From: Lachnospiraceae bacterium
Lineage (GTDB): Bacteria > Bacillota > Clostridia > Lachnospirales > Lachnospiraceae
Assembly: GCA_910575565.1 (NCBI GenBank)
Contig: CAJTFL010000003.1
Coordinates: 1 to 64,000 of the forward strand
Direction: 5' to 3'
DNA length: 64,000 nucleotides
Shown here: one piece after another, positions 33,190-42,183 of the stretch
Layout of the letters: every line of letters starts with the position of its first letter
Position numbering within the stretch: the stretch's first letter is position 1
Translations under genes and position numbers: made by a program
The notes under the pieces: model-generated
Databases searched by the model: none
Told to the model about the DNA's origin: nothing
Seen by the model: only the letters and a program-made list of their open reading frames with translations

Positions 33190-34410
33190 CTATTTATCAT
33201 CTGCAGCCACTACGCCGGGAAGCGCCTTGCCCTCTAAGAATTCCAGGGAAGCGCCGCCGCCGGTGGAGATATGGCTCATCTTATCGCCAAAGCCCAACTG
33301 GTTCACTGCCGCCGCGGAATCGCCGCCGCCAATAATGGTGGTTGCTTCCGTCTCTGCCAGCGCCTTTGCCACGGCAATGGTTCCCGCCGCCAGGGTAGGG
33401 TTCTCAAATACGCCCATGGGTCCGTTCCAAACCACGGTCTTGGCCGTCTTCACCGCCTCTGCGTAAAGCTCTGCCGTCTTCGGCCCGATATCCAAGCCTT
33501 CCATATCCGCCGGGATAGCTTTGGAATCCACTACCTTAACCTCGATTGGACCGTCGATAGGATTGGGGAACGCCGCAGCGATGGTGGTATCTACCGGAAG
33601 AAGCAGCTTCTTGCCCAGCTTCTCAGCCTTCTCGATCATCTCCTTGCAGTAGTCAAGCTTCGTGTCGTCCACTAAGGAATTGCCTACGCTTAAGCCCTGG
33701 GCCTTTAAGAAGGTAAAGGCCATGCCGCCGCCGATGATCAAGGTATCGCACTTCTCCAACAGGTTAGAAATTACATTTAACTTATCCGCAACCTTTGCGC
33801 CGCCTAAGATGGCAACGAAGGGACGAACCGGGTTCTCCACGGCATTGCCCAGGAAATCAATCTCCTTCTGCATCAGGTAGCCTACCGCATTGGAGCCGCC
33901 CTTAGCGGTGATAAACTTGGTAACGCCTTCCACGGAAGCGTGTGCCCTGTGGGAGGAACCGAAAGCGTCGCATACATAGTCATCGGCTAAATCTGCCAGC
34001 TCCTTGCTGAACTCTTCGCCGTTCTTCGTCTCTTCTTTGCCGCGGAAACGGGTATTCTGAAGGAGCACCACATCGCCCTCGCCCATAGCCTCTACCGCCT
34101 TGGTAGCCGCTTCGCCGGTTACGTTGTAATCGGAAACGAACACCACATCCTTGCCCAGCTTCTCGGAAAGCCTCTTGGCTACGGGAGCTAAGGACTCGCC
34201 TTCGTTGGGGCCGTTTTTCACCTTGCCTAGGTGGGAGCAAAGGATCACCTTTGCGCCGTCGCCCATTAATTTCTTAATGGTAGGAAGGGCCGCTACGATA
34301 CGGGTTTCATCGGTGATCTCGCCGTTCTTTAAGGGAACGTTGAAATCGCAGCGCACTAACACTTTTTTGCCTTTAACACTTAAATCATCTACTGTTTTTT
34401 TATTTAACAT
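33190..34410 (-). CDS. pgk: Phosphoglycerate kinase
   Basis: A 406-residue two-domain kinase making ATP from 1,3-bisphosphoglycerate. [19 protein letters not shown] and [10 protein letters not shown] belong to the substrate-binding N-domain; [20 protein letters not shown] and the C-terminal [16 protein letters not shown] loop form the nucleotide side. The start at 34410 follows AAAGGAGA rather than an upstream extension. It is separated from gap by ~310 bp that hold a terminator and a short dispersed repeat, so pgk may have its own promoter. Confidence 0.97.
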   Translation of the reverse strand: MLNKKTVDDLSVKGKKVLVRCDFNVPLKNGEITDETRIVAALPTIKKLMGDGAKVILCSHLGKVKNGPNEGESLAPVAKRLSEKLGKDVVFVSDYNVTGEAATKAVEAMGEGDVVLLQNTRFRGKEETKNGEEFSKELADLADDYVCDAFGSSHRAHASVEGVTKFITAKGGSNAVGYLMQKEIDFLGNAVENPVRPFVAILGGAKVADKLNVISNLLEKCDTLIIGGGMAFTFLKAQGLSVGNSLVDDTKLDYCKEMIEKAEKLGKKLLLPVDTTIAAAFPNPIDGPIEVKVVDSKAIPADMEGLDIGPKTAELYAEAVKTAKTVVWNGPMGVFENPTLAAGTIAVAKALAETEATTIIGGGDSAAAVNQLGFGDKMSHISTGGGASLEFLEGKALPGVVAADDK

Positions 34411-34539
34411 TACAGGAAATCTCCTTTCACGATCCTCTCGTTCTGCCATAAAAAAGTGTGCGTTTTGGCGCACACTCGCACCGGAGCGCGGCTGCTACAG
34501 CAGCCATCTTCCTTTGCGCGGAGTGCGCTCTACGTTTCA

Positions 34540-34580
34540 CTTCGGTCGTTGCTAAACGAGTGCCACTGGCACTCAGCAAC
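34540..34580 (-). repeat. Dispersed ~41-bp intergenic repeat (family F3)
   Basis: CTTCGGTCGTTGCTAAACGA and GTGCCACTGGCACTCAGCAAC occur here and, inverted and slightly diverged, at 39643-39683. GTGCCA/TGGCAC is itself palindromic. It lies between gap and pgk with GC-rich flanks. No gene in 34411-34722. Confidence 0.55.
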
Positions 34581-34623
34581 CCCCGGAGGTTTTTTGTTCT
34601 ATAGGCCGCACTTTCCTGTAGAA

Positions 34624-34657
34624 CAAAAAAGGATCCGGCCCTTTTAAGACCGGACCC
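34624..34657 (-). terminator. gap terminator
   Basis: On the minus strand GGGTCCGGTC pairs with GGCCGGATCC across TTAAAAG, followed by TTTTTTG, 66 bp after the gap stop codon. Confidence 0.82.
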
Positions 34658-34722
34658 TTATTGAGCCTAAACTGTTTCCGGCGGCTAACCGCCGCAGCAA
34701 ACATAACGAAATCCAAAAACGA

Positions 34723-35754
34723 TTAAGCTAATTCTGCAAAGTACTTAATGGTCCTAACCATCTGGCTGGTGTAGGAGTTCTCATTATCATACCAGGAAAC
34801 TACCTGAACCTCATATAAATCATCGGCAACCTTGCTTACCATGGTCTGGGTAGCATCGAATAAGGAACCGTACTTCATGCCGATAACGTCGGAAGAAACG
34901 ATGGGATCCTCATTGTAGCCGAAGGACTCGCAGGCTGCTGCCTTCATGGCTGCATTGATGCCCTCTGCGGTTACGTCCGTGCCCTTAACAACTGCGGTTA
35001 AGATGGTGGTGGAGCCGGTGGGAACCGGTACACGCTGCGCGGAGCCGATTAACTTGCCGTTTAATTCCGGAATAACTAAGCCGATAGCCTTAGCTGCGCC
35101 GGTGCTGTTGGGAACGATATTGGCAGCGCCTGCCCTTGCCCTTCTTAAGTCGCCCTTTCTGTGGGGGCCGTCTAAGATCATCTGGTCGCCGGTGTAAGCA
35201 TGGATGGTGCTCATGATGCCGGACTGGATGGGAGCATAATCATTTAACGCCTTAGCCATAGGAGCCAGGCAGTTGGTGGTACAGGAAGCTGCGGAAATAA
35301 CCGTATCCTCTGGGGTTAAGGTCTTCTCATTAACGGAGAATACGATGGTCTTTAAGTCTTTGCCTGCAGGAGCAGAAATTACAACCTTCTTAGCGCCCGC
35401 GTCGATATGGGCCTGAGCCTTATCCTTGGAGCAGTAGAAGCCAGTACACTCTAATACTACGTCTACGCCTAATTCACCCCATGGAAGATCAGCTGCCTTC
35501 GGCTCTTTGTAAATGGTAATCTTCTTGCCGTCTACGGTAATGGAATCCTCGCCAGCCTCTACGGTGTGAAGGCCTTCGCCAATATGTCCGCAGTATCCGC
35601 CCTGAGCGGTGTCATACTTTAACAGGTTTGCTAACATCTTCGGATCAGTTAAGTCGTTGATCGCTACAACGTCGTACCCTTCAGCCCCGAACATCTGACG
35701 GAATGCCAGACGGCCAATACGTCCAAAACCATTAATTGCTACTTTTACTGCCAT
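34723..35754 (-). CDS. gap: Glyceraldehyde-3-phosphate dehydrogenase
   Basis: A 343-residue NAD-dependent GAPDH. The Rossmann motif is [13 protein letters not shown], the catalytic Cys is in [15 protein letters not shown], and the phosphate-site residues lie in [20 protein letters not shown]. It has a normal length and a strong AGGAGG ribosome site, with a consensus promoter at 35816-35844. It is first in the glycolytic gene run; a terminator follows, so gap is probably made mostly from its own transcript and at high level. Confidence 0.98.
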   Translation of the reverse strand: MAVKVAINGFGRIGRLAFRQMFGAEGYDVVAINDLTDPKMLANLLKYDTAQGGYCGHIGEGLHTVEAGEDSITVDGKKITIYKEPKAADLPWGELGVDVVLECTGFYCSKDKAQAHIDAGAKKVVISAPAGKDLKTIVFSVNEKTLTPEDTVISAASCTTNCLAPMAKALNDYAPIQSGIMSTIHAYTGDQMILDGPHRKGDLRRARAGAANIVPNSTGAAKAIGLVIPELNGKLIGSAQRVPVPTGSTTILTAVVKGTDVTAEGINAAMKAAACESFGYNEDPIVSSDVIGMKYGSLFDATQTMVSKVADDLYEVQVVSWYDNENSYTSQMVRTIKYFAELA

Positions 35755-35815
35755 GATTGAATTCCTCCTGTTTTCTTGCTTAAAAGTTTTGTAAAATAAA
35801 AATCAACCTTGCTAT

Positions 35816-35844
35816 ATTTTACCTAATTTTCAATGAAATGGCAA
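35816..35844 (-). promoter_or_regulatory. gap promoter
   Basis: Minus strand TTGCCA (35839-35844), 17-nt spacer, TAAAAT (35816-35821), about 60 bp before the gap start. A near-consensus sigma-A promoter. Confidence 0.75.
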
Positions 35845-35898
35845 GTCCTTTTTCAAAACTTTTACAACGATTAACGAAATTTATGCAAAGTGCACGAA

Positions 35899-37569
35899 CT
35901 ACATTTCATTTTTTACATATCCCGCCAGATTATACGCGTGATCCGATATTCTTTCCAGGTTATTGATCACATCAAGGAAGATTACGCCTGCGGAGGAATC
36001 GCACTGGCCGCTGGAAAGCCGGTTGATATGCTCCTCCCGCATCTCCTCCTCTAAGTTGTCCACTTCGTCCTCATACTGGCTTACCTTGCGCACATCATCC
36101 ATATTCCCGGTGCGCCGCGCTTCCACCGCATGGGAGAAGGATTTAACCACCATATTGCCGATGGCCTTTAAGTCGTCAATCCCCACGCCGGAAAAGTTCA
36201 CCTGATGCTCCCGGATATAATCCGCCGATTCCGCTAAGTTCTCCGCGTGATCCCCAACCCGCTCAATGTCGCTGATGCTGTAAAATAAATTGTTCACTAC
36301 CATCTTCTGGCGCTCGTTTAAGGAAAGGTTGTTCACCTTAATCAAGTATTCCGTCAGCATATTTTCCATCCGGTCAATGGTTTTTTCCACCTCATACACC
36401 TGTTCCGTGGAAACCTCCTCCGGGTTTATCAGGGAGTCAATGGCCATCTTTAAGTTCTTTATCGTCACCTGCCCCATATGGACGACCTCAGTGGCCGCCA
36501 CATCAATGGCAAAGGCAGGGGATTCAAAAATACGCTGATCCAAATGGCGCAATGCCTCCCCTTCTTCTCCCTGCCCCACACTCACCGGCTCTTCTTTTTC
36601 CTTGACAAACAAGGCCGACAGCTTTACCAGCTGATTGGCAAAGGGATAAAGGAGCACCGTATTGGTTACGTTAAATATGGTATGGAACATGGAAATCTGC
36701 ACCGCGTTAATCGATCCTAAGGCAAACTTTGGCGACACCAAGGCAATGATATACATCCCCATCCCGAACAGCACCGCGCCGATGGTATTAAACATCAGGT
36801 GGATGGCCGCCGCCCGCTTCGCCGTCCGGTTTGCCCCCGCGCTGGAAAGGACGGCGGTAACGCAGGTTCCGATATTCTGCCCCAGAGTTATGTAAATGGC
36901 AGCGCTCATGGACACCACCCCGTTCATGGCCAGCGTCTGGAGAATTCCCACGGAAGCGGTGGAGCTTTGCAAAAGAGCCGTAATCACCGCCCCGGCGATA
37001 ATCCCTAAGATCGGATTCCCGCCCAGGATCCGAAAGATATCCGCAAAAATGGGGGCCTCCGTATAAGGCTCGATAGACCCGGACATAAAGGTTAAGCCGA
37101 TAAACAAAAGCCCTACGCCAACGCAGATCTCGCCGATCATGTTCATCTTCTGCTTTTTGGAAAACGTCATCATAAATGCGCCGATTCCTGCCATAAGCGG
37201 CGCGAAAAAGGCGGGCTGGAGCATGGCAAAGGCATCCCCCAGGGAATTTAAGGACACCATCCATGCCGTAATCGTGGTTCCCACATTAGCTCCCATAATC
37301 ACGCCTACCGCCTGGGTCAGGTTTAGGATCCCCGCATTTACAAACCCCACCACCATAACCGTAGTAGCCGCGCTGCTGTGAAGGATAGCGGTAATCAGCG
37401 CCCCCAGCACCACGCCAAGGATCCGCCTGTTCGTCACCATCCCAAGGAACTGATTCATCTTGCTCCCGGCAGTTTTCTGCATTCCGTCGCCCATGATGTT
37501 CATCCCGTAAAGGAACATCCCAAGACCGCCAAGGAACTGAAATAGATTGGATATATCTCCGATTGCCAT
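35899..37569 (-). CDS. Na+/phosphate cotransporter (NptA/PhoU-type)
   Basis: A 556-residue membrane protein. Two Na_Pi_cotrans repeats (~1-310) contain duplicated QSS-type motifs: ILHSSAATTVMVVGFVNAG and LLQSSTASVGILQTLAMNG, each followed by a GxNIGTxxTA loop (MGANVGTTITA; LGQNIGTCVTA). The C-terminal ~220 residues are PhoU-like helices. It imports or exports phosphate with sodium. It is a stand-alone gene on the minus strand. Start at 37569 after AGAGAGGTTC. Confidence 0.95.
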   Translation of the reverse strand: MAIGDISNLFQFLGGLGMFLYGMNIMGDGMQKTAGSKMNQFLGMVTNRRILGVVLGALITAILHSSAATTVMVVGFVNAGILNLTQAVGVIMGANVGTTITAWMVSLNSLGDAFAMLQPAFFAPLMAGIGAFMMTFSKKQKMNMIGEICVGVGLLFIGLTFMSGSIEPYTEAPIFADIFRILGGNPILGIIAGAVITALLQSSTASVGILQTLAMNGVVSMSAAIYITLGQNIGTCVTAVLSSAGANRTAKRAAAIHLMFNTIGAVLFGMGMYIIALVSPKFALGSINAVQISMFHTIFNVTNTVLLYPFANQLVKLSALFVKEKEEPVSVGQGEEGEALRHLDQRIFESPAFAIDVAATEVVHMGQVTIKNLKMAIDSLINPEEVSTEQVYEVEKTIDRMENMLTEYLIKVNNLSLNERQKMVVNNLFYSISDIERVGDHAENLAESADYIREHQVNFSGVGIDDLKAIGNMVVKSFSHAVEARRTGNMDDVRKVSQYEDEVDNLEEEMREEHINRLSSGQCDSSAGVIFLDVINNLERISDHAYNLAGYVKNEM

Positions 37570-37812
37570 TCTGGAACCTCTCTTTTTCTCTTAATCGTTG
37601 CTTTTGGCACAGGCTCAACCCCAAAGCCGTGCGTTTATTTTTGCAAGCAATGCGCCAAGCGCCGTGCCTGCGCGAGTATTTGGCGAGAGCCTGCCCCGCT
37701 TTGCCGGGCAATGCCGCGAGGCCCAATACCCCGCAGCCTGCCGCGCTGCACATTTTATGCCCTGATGCTTTTAACGGGTATTTGACCTTTGCCCTTCCCC
37801 AAGAAACCGGGT

Positions 37813-38841
37813 TCACTCCTCCCAGTCTCCCTTATACGCCCTTACATCCTTCTTAAACTGCTTCCAGGCATCTTCGTGATCCACAAAATACTTGGGGCAG
37901 GCCTTCTGGGTAATATCGTAATGGCGGATGATGCTTTTCCGCCCCGCCCCCGTCTCGTCGCACAGCCATGCCGTAAGCTTTACCAGGGATTCATACGTTG
38001 CCTCCGTAAATTTTCCGGTTTCGTCAGGATGGCAGCACTCGATGGCAATGGAATCCCCATTCCGGTTATTGGAAGCGTAAGCAATCTCGCTGATGGGAAT
38101 GCACTGGACAATCTCCCCCTCCAGCCCAATGACAAAATGGGCGCTGGCGCTGACTCCCTCCTCTCCCTGGTCGGCCAGGCCGTCAAAATATTTCCGGTTC
38201 TGCTCCGCCGTGGAGCCGGGATTTGCCACGTAATGGATTACAATATCCTTTACCTGGCGCAGAGATACCGCCGGACGGGAATAAACATTTTTCCGGATAA
38301 ACTCCTGCTTAATCCAGCCCGGGGACTGAACCTGGGCTAAATTTGCCAAGGGCTTGCCATCCCGCCCCCGCAGATACCATCCTGTCCCTACCCCTGCCAC
38401 AAACACCGCCGCAAACATCAAAAGCCAGGCAAACAGCTTCGTGAAAAAACCACCGCCCTTCCTTCCCCGGCTTCCTTTTTCCTGGACCTGCACCCGTTCG
38501 GCTGCCTTTGCCCCTCTGCCAGAGCTATCCTTCCGGCTTTTCGGAGCCTGGTCCATATTCACTGCCGAAATATCCGGCCTTATGCGGATCACCGGCCTTT
38601 TCTTCCCCGGCGGGAAGCTGGCGTAATCCCTTTTCCCGTGGGGCAGATACATATCCAGCCCGTACACATTGCTTCCCGGTTCATCCCCCCCGTAAGCCTT
38701 TTGCCCTTGTCGGTTCTTTATCCCCCGCCGCCTGGCAATCTGATCCAGGCTCACGATGCGACCCGGCTCATCCTGTTCCCACTCCTCCTCTTCCTGCCTG
38801 TCATCCCCAATGGTATAAAAAATCTGGTTTTCCTTCTTCAT
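37813..38841 (-). CDS. Membrane-anchored N-acetylmuramoyl-L-alanine amidase
   Basis: A 342-residue type-2 amidase (PF01510). The N-terminal ~140 residues are charged and cytoplasmic. One membrane helix follows at ~142-163 (LFAWLLMFAAVFVAGVGTGW). The catalytic domain shows zinc ligands in IVIHYVANPGST and IIRHYDITQKACPKYF, with SAHFVIGLEGEIVQCIP. It cleaves the glycan-peptide bond of peptidoglycan, probably at the cell surface. The long Arg/Lys/Asp-rich cytoplasmic tail is unusual and may place the enzyme or interact with division proteins (inference). Confidence 0.92.
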   Translation of the reverse strand: MKKENQIFYTIGDDRQEEEEWEQDEPGRIVSLDQIARRRGIKNRQGQKAYGGDEPGSNVYGLDMYLPHGKRDYASFPPGKKRPVIRIRPDISAVNMDQAPKSRKDSSGRGAKAAERVQVQEKGSRGRKGGGFFTKLFAWLLMFAAVFVAGVGTGWYLRGRDGKPLANLAQVQSPGWIKQEFIRKNVYSRPAVSLRQVKDIVIHYVANPGSTAEQNRKYFDGLADQGEEGVSASAHFVIGLEGEIVQCIPISEIAYASNNRNGDSIAIECCHPDETGKFTEATYESLVKLTAWLCDETGAGRKSIIRHYDITQKACPKYFVDHEDAWKQFKKDVRAYKGDWEE

Positions 38842-39082
38842 TCCGGCTATCTCTACCTTTCCTGTCCTGATCCCTTTGGCGCCGCCCTGCTGCCTGCCTC
38901 GCAGAACCAGGAAAACCCCCGTCTTCCTGCCCTGCTTGCCCCGCTTGTCTAACCCTGTCGGTTTTTGCCTTCCTGTTTAAGTCTATCCTGATTCTGTTCC
39001 TATGTCAATTTGTAATTTGTATCTTCTTTTTTTATTCTTGGGATTTTACGAAAAATTTATAGCTGGTTATCTGAGGGGAGGT

Positions 39083-39492
39083 TAATGCTTTATTTACTTG
39101 GATAGTTAAGGAAAGATTAATGCTTTGTCAACTTGGATAGCTGGGGAAACTGATGTTTTGTCAACTTGGATAGCTGGGGAAACTGATGCTTTGTCAACTT
39201 GGATAGCTGGGGAAACTGATGTTTTGTCAACTTGGATAGCTGGTAAAGCGAATTTTTACGCCAGGTTGTTTTGGGAAATATTGGGAATACGTGAGGGAAG
39301 TTGGTGTTTCTCACGATTGATTTGCTGGATAGAATGAGGCACGCAGGCTAACGAGTTCGCCGCCTGTGGTGCGTGTACACACGAAAACGCGCTCTCGCTC
39401 GGGATAAAACGGAACGGTACTAAGCTCGAAAAAACCTCGCTAAGTGCCGCCGTTTTATACGGTTTTCTTCGCGTACACGCACCACAGGCGGC
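39083..39492 (+). repeat. Composite intergenic repeat, copy R2 (longest tandem array)
   Basis: 39083-39243 is a tandem array of ~33-bp units (core TTTGTCAACTTGGATAGCTG), about five copies, the last four nearly identical. A ~115-bp spacer leads to a palindrome at 39359-39492 with perfect 20-bp outer arms. No spacers of differing sequence, so it is not CRISPR. Confidence 0.85.
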
Positions 39493-39539
39493 TAGTGTAC
39501 TGTCTTGATTACTTTCAGCTAAATGACGTAGGACAGCGT

Positions 39540-39700
39540 GCCCCGCTTTATCGGGCATGAATTTTCAGCCTGCAAGGCGGAAGAGGGAGGCGATACCCTC
39601 GCTTCGCTGGGGCAGGCTCTGCGGTGGCATCGTTGACCGATGGTGCTGTGTGCCAGTGGCACACGTTTAGCACGGACCGAAGCGGAGCGAAGACCAACGC
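39540..39700 (+). repeat. GC-rich intergenic repeat with F3 copy
   Basis: Contains an inverted, diverged copy (39643-39683) of the 34540 repeat, with the palindrome GTGCCAGTGGCAC, plus a CCCGCTTTATCGGGC hairpin at 39542-39556 resembling one near 37698. Non-coding. 39701-40068 hold only the upstream region of the next gene, including a doubled GTTTAGAATC at 40010-40029. Confidence 0.5.
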
Positions 39701-40068
39701 AGCAGATGGAAATTCAGGCAAGTCATTTAGTGAAATGTAATCGATACAGTACACTAGGCCTTGGCTTGCTCTTGATTGGTTCTTAGTTAGATCATGGTCA
39801 GTTCTTCACCGGCTCTTAGTTTGCTAAGGCACTTTTTAGATGGAAGTTAACGATAATAAGGAACCATTCCCCGCTTGCCAGTACAGCAGCGGAAAAGCAA
39901 AACCCGTCTCACTAAACATCTTAACACTTTATTTATAAGAATATTTAATATATCGCCAGGATTGTATTGATTATATAAAATATGATACACTAAAAATGGA
40001 CTAAAAACGGTTTAGAATCGTTTAGAATCAAATTACATTGCACTTTCACAATTTGGAGGAAATCATAT

Positions 40069-41574
40069 ATGGGTGGATTTTTTGGCGTAACCTCAAAGGA
40101 AAACTGCGTCATGGATTTATTTTTTGGAACGGATTACCATTCCCATCTGGGCACTCGGCGGGGCGGGATGGCGGTCTACGGGAAAAAGGGCTTTCAGCGC
40201 AGCATTCACAATATAGAAAACTCCCCGTTCCGGACAAAATTTGAACGGGATGTGGATGAATTAAAGGGCACTTCCGGCATTGGCTCCATTTCTGACAATG
40301 AGCCGCAGCCCCTGCTGATCCAGTCCCACCTGGGAAGCTTTGCCATCGTGACCGTAGGGAAGATTAATAATGAAGAATCGCTGATCCGGTATGCCTATGA
40401 GAACAACCATATCCATTTCATGGAAATGAGCGGCGGCAGGATCAACGCGACGGAGCTGACGGCTTCCATCATTACCCAGAAGCAAAGCATCGTGGAAGGG
40501 CTGCTCCACGCCCAGGAGATGATCGAAGGCTCCATGACCATCCTGATCCTTACCCCGGAAGGCATTTACGCTTCCAGGGATCGGTATGGGCGGACTCCCG
40601 TGGTGATCGGGCGCAGGGACAATGCTTTCTGCGTTTCCTTTGAAAGCTTTGCCTACATTAACTTAGGCTACCATGATTACTCTGAGCTTGGCCCCGGGGA
40701 GATCGTCCTGGTGACGCCCGAGGGCATCCGCTCCTTATCCAAGCCCAGGAATGAGATGAAAATCTGCTCCTTCCTCTGGGTGTATTACGGCTACCCTACC
40801 TCCGGCTATGAGGGGGTAAACGTGGAGGAAATGCGCTACCGATGCGGGAGGATTTTGGCTCAGCGGGATATGGGCTGCAGGGGCTGCACCGATGCCTGTC
40901 CGGGGAAAAACGCCTGTGGCGGGCCGCAGGCGAAATCAGAAGAACCTTCCCGGATGGAAGAGAGCAGCCGAATCCACCCGGACATTGTGGCCGGTGTGCC
41001 GGATTCCGGCATCGCCCACGCCATCGGCTATGCCAATGAGTCCGGCATCCCCTTTGCCAGGCCCTTTATTAAGTATACCCCTACCTGGCCCAGATCCTTC
41101 ATGCCCCAGAACCAAAGCCAGCGGAACTTAATCGCTAAGATGAAGCTGATCCCGGTGGACGCGCTGATCCGGGGGAAACGGCTGCTGCTGATCGATGATT
41201 CCATCGTCCGGGGAACGCAGCTGGGGGAAACCACGGAATTCTTATACCAGAGCGGCGCAAAGGAAGTCCATATCCGCCCTGCCTGCCCTCCCCTGCTCTT
41301 TGGGTGCAAATACTTAAATTTCTCCCGCTCTAATTCGGATTTGGATTTAATCACCCGAAGGATTATCCGGGAACGGGAAGGTGAGCAGGTGTCTGAAGAA
41401 ACCTTGTTCGATTATGCCGATCCGGACAGCCAGAACTATAAGGAAATGGTGGAAACCATCCGGAAGCGCTTAAACTTCACTTCCTTAAAATACCACCGGC
41501 TGGACGACTTAACCGAATCCATCGGCATTGCATCCGAAAAGCTGTGCACTTACTGCTGGAGCGGCAAGGAGTAA
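40069..41574 (+). CDS. PurF paralogue (amidophosphoribosyltransferase-like) without catalytic Cys
   Basis: A 501-residue protein with the PurF layout: degenerate N-terminal Ntn-glutaminase domain (~1-230) and PRTase domain with an intact PRPP loop (LLLIDDSIVRGTQ). The mature N-terminal Cys is absent (MGGFFGV instead of MCG) and the substrate-binding HVRY and NGN segments read GIGSISD and VGKIN, so glutamine hydrolysis looks impossible. Cysteines matching the B. subtilis Fe-S ligands remain (KICSFLWVYY, RPACPPLLFGC, CTYC). An extra cluster, CRGCTDACPGKNAC (~266-280), is inserted. It may use free ammonia or another substrate. Start after TTTGGAGGAA. Confidence 0.88.
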   Translation: MGGFFGVTSKENCVMDLFFGTDYHSHLGTRRGGMAVYGKKGFQRSIHNIENSPFRTKFERDVDELKGTSGIGSISDNEPQPLLIQSHLGSFAIVTVGKINNEESLIRYAYENNHIHFMEMSGGRINATELTASIITQKQSIVEGLLHAQEMIEGSMTILILTPEGIYASRDRYGRTPVVIGRRDNAFCVSFESFAYINLGYHDYSELGPGEIVLVTPEGIRSLSKPRNEMKICSFLWVYYGYPTSGYEGVNVEEMRYRCGRILAQRDMGCRGCTDACPGKNACGGPQAKSEEPSRMEESSRIHPDIVAGVPDSGIAHAIGYANESGIPFARPFIKYTPTWPRSFMPQNQSQRNLIAKMKLIPVDALIRGKRLLLIDDSIVRGTQLGETTEFLYQSGAKEVHIRPACPPLLFGCKYLNFSRSNSDLDLITRRIIREREGEQVSEETLFDYADPDSQNYKEMVETIRKRLNFTSLKYHRLDDLTESIGIASEKLCTYCWSGKE

Positions 41575-41707
41575 GACGGAAAATCCCGCAAAATACAATG
41601 CAGATACAGCAAGAGTTTTTGAAAATTCAGAAGCGCCAAGGCCATAAAGCTAACAGCTGCCACAAAAGGAACGATGCGGGAGAAATCCCAATTGAAGGAG
41701 GTAATCT

Positions 41708-42037
41708 ATGGCAGGAAGGATCGTAAGTTTTATCTGTTTCTTATTATGTGCGTTCCCTTTTTTCGTGATCAGTGTTTATTGTAAAGACAGCAGGGAGCCA
41801 ATTAACTTTTGGAGCGGAGATACCTCGCTGAAGGACATGGTTAAAGATGTAAAATCTTATAATGCGGAAATGGCTGGATTATATAGAAAATGCGCGTTAT
41901 TCTTCTTATTAACCGGATTTTTATTCGTAGTCCTTCCCGCTGCCGGGATTGTTTTTGCCGTCTTTGGCTGTTCGGCCGGAATTTATTTGGCCTATCGGAT
42001 TTACAAGAAAATTTTGGAAAAATATTCATTGCTTTGA
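41708..42037 (+). CDS. Small membrane protein
   Basis: A 109-residue protein with an N-terminal helix (IVSFICFLLCAFPFFVISVY), a polar loop (~30-55) and two C-terminal helices (CALFFLLTGFLFVVLPAAGI and VFAVFGCSAGIYLAYRIY). The start at 41708 follows AAGGAGG. The family is not recognised; length and layout resemble small SdpI-like or DUF membrane proteins. It lies 133 bp after the PurF paralogue in the same direction, possibly in one transcript. Confidence 0.7.
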   Translation: MAGRIVSFICFLLCAFPFFVISVYCKDSREPINFWSGDTSLKDMVKDVKSYNAEMAGLYRKCALFFLLTGFLFVVLPAAGIVFAVFGCSAGIYLAYRIYKKILEKYSLL

Positions 42038-42183
42038 AACTTACCGAGGAAAACGCCAGCCTGCAAAATCATATGGGGACGCGCTGCCGCAAAATTTTGC
42101 GGCAGCGCGCCCCCATTGTTTTTGCTGTGAAAGCACCTGTCCATAAGCAGGCAGGGCGGCGCAGACAGCGCTTATTTAACCGC

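Noticed and set aside
39083..39243. Looked like a CRISPR array.
   Set aside because: The 33-bp units are head-to-tail with no unique spacers, no leader and no cas genes.
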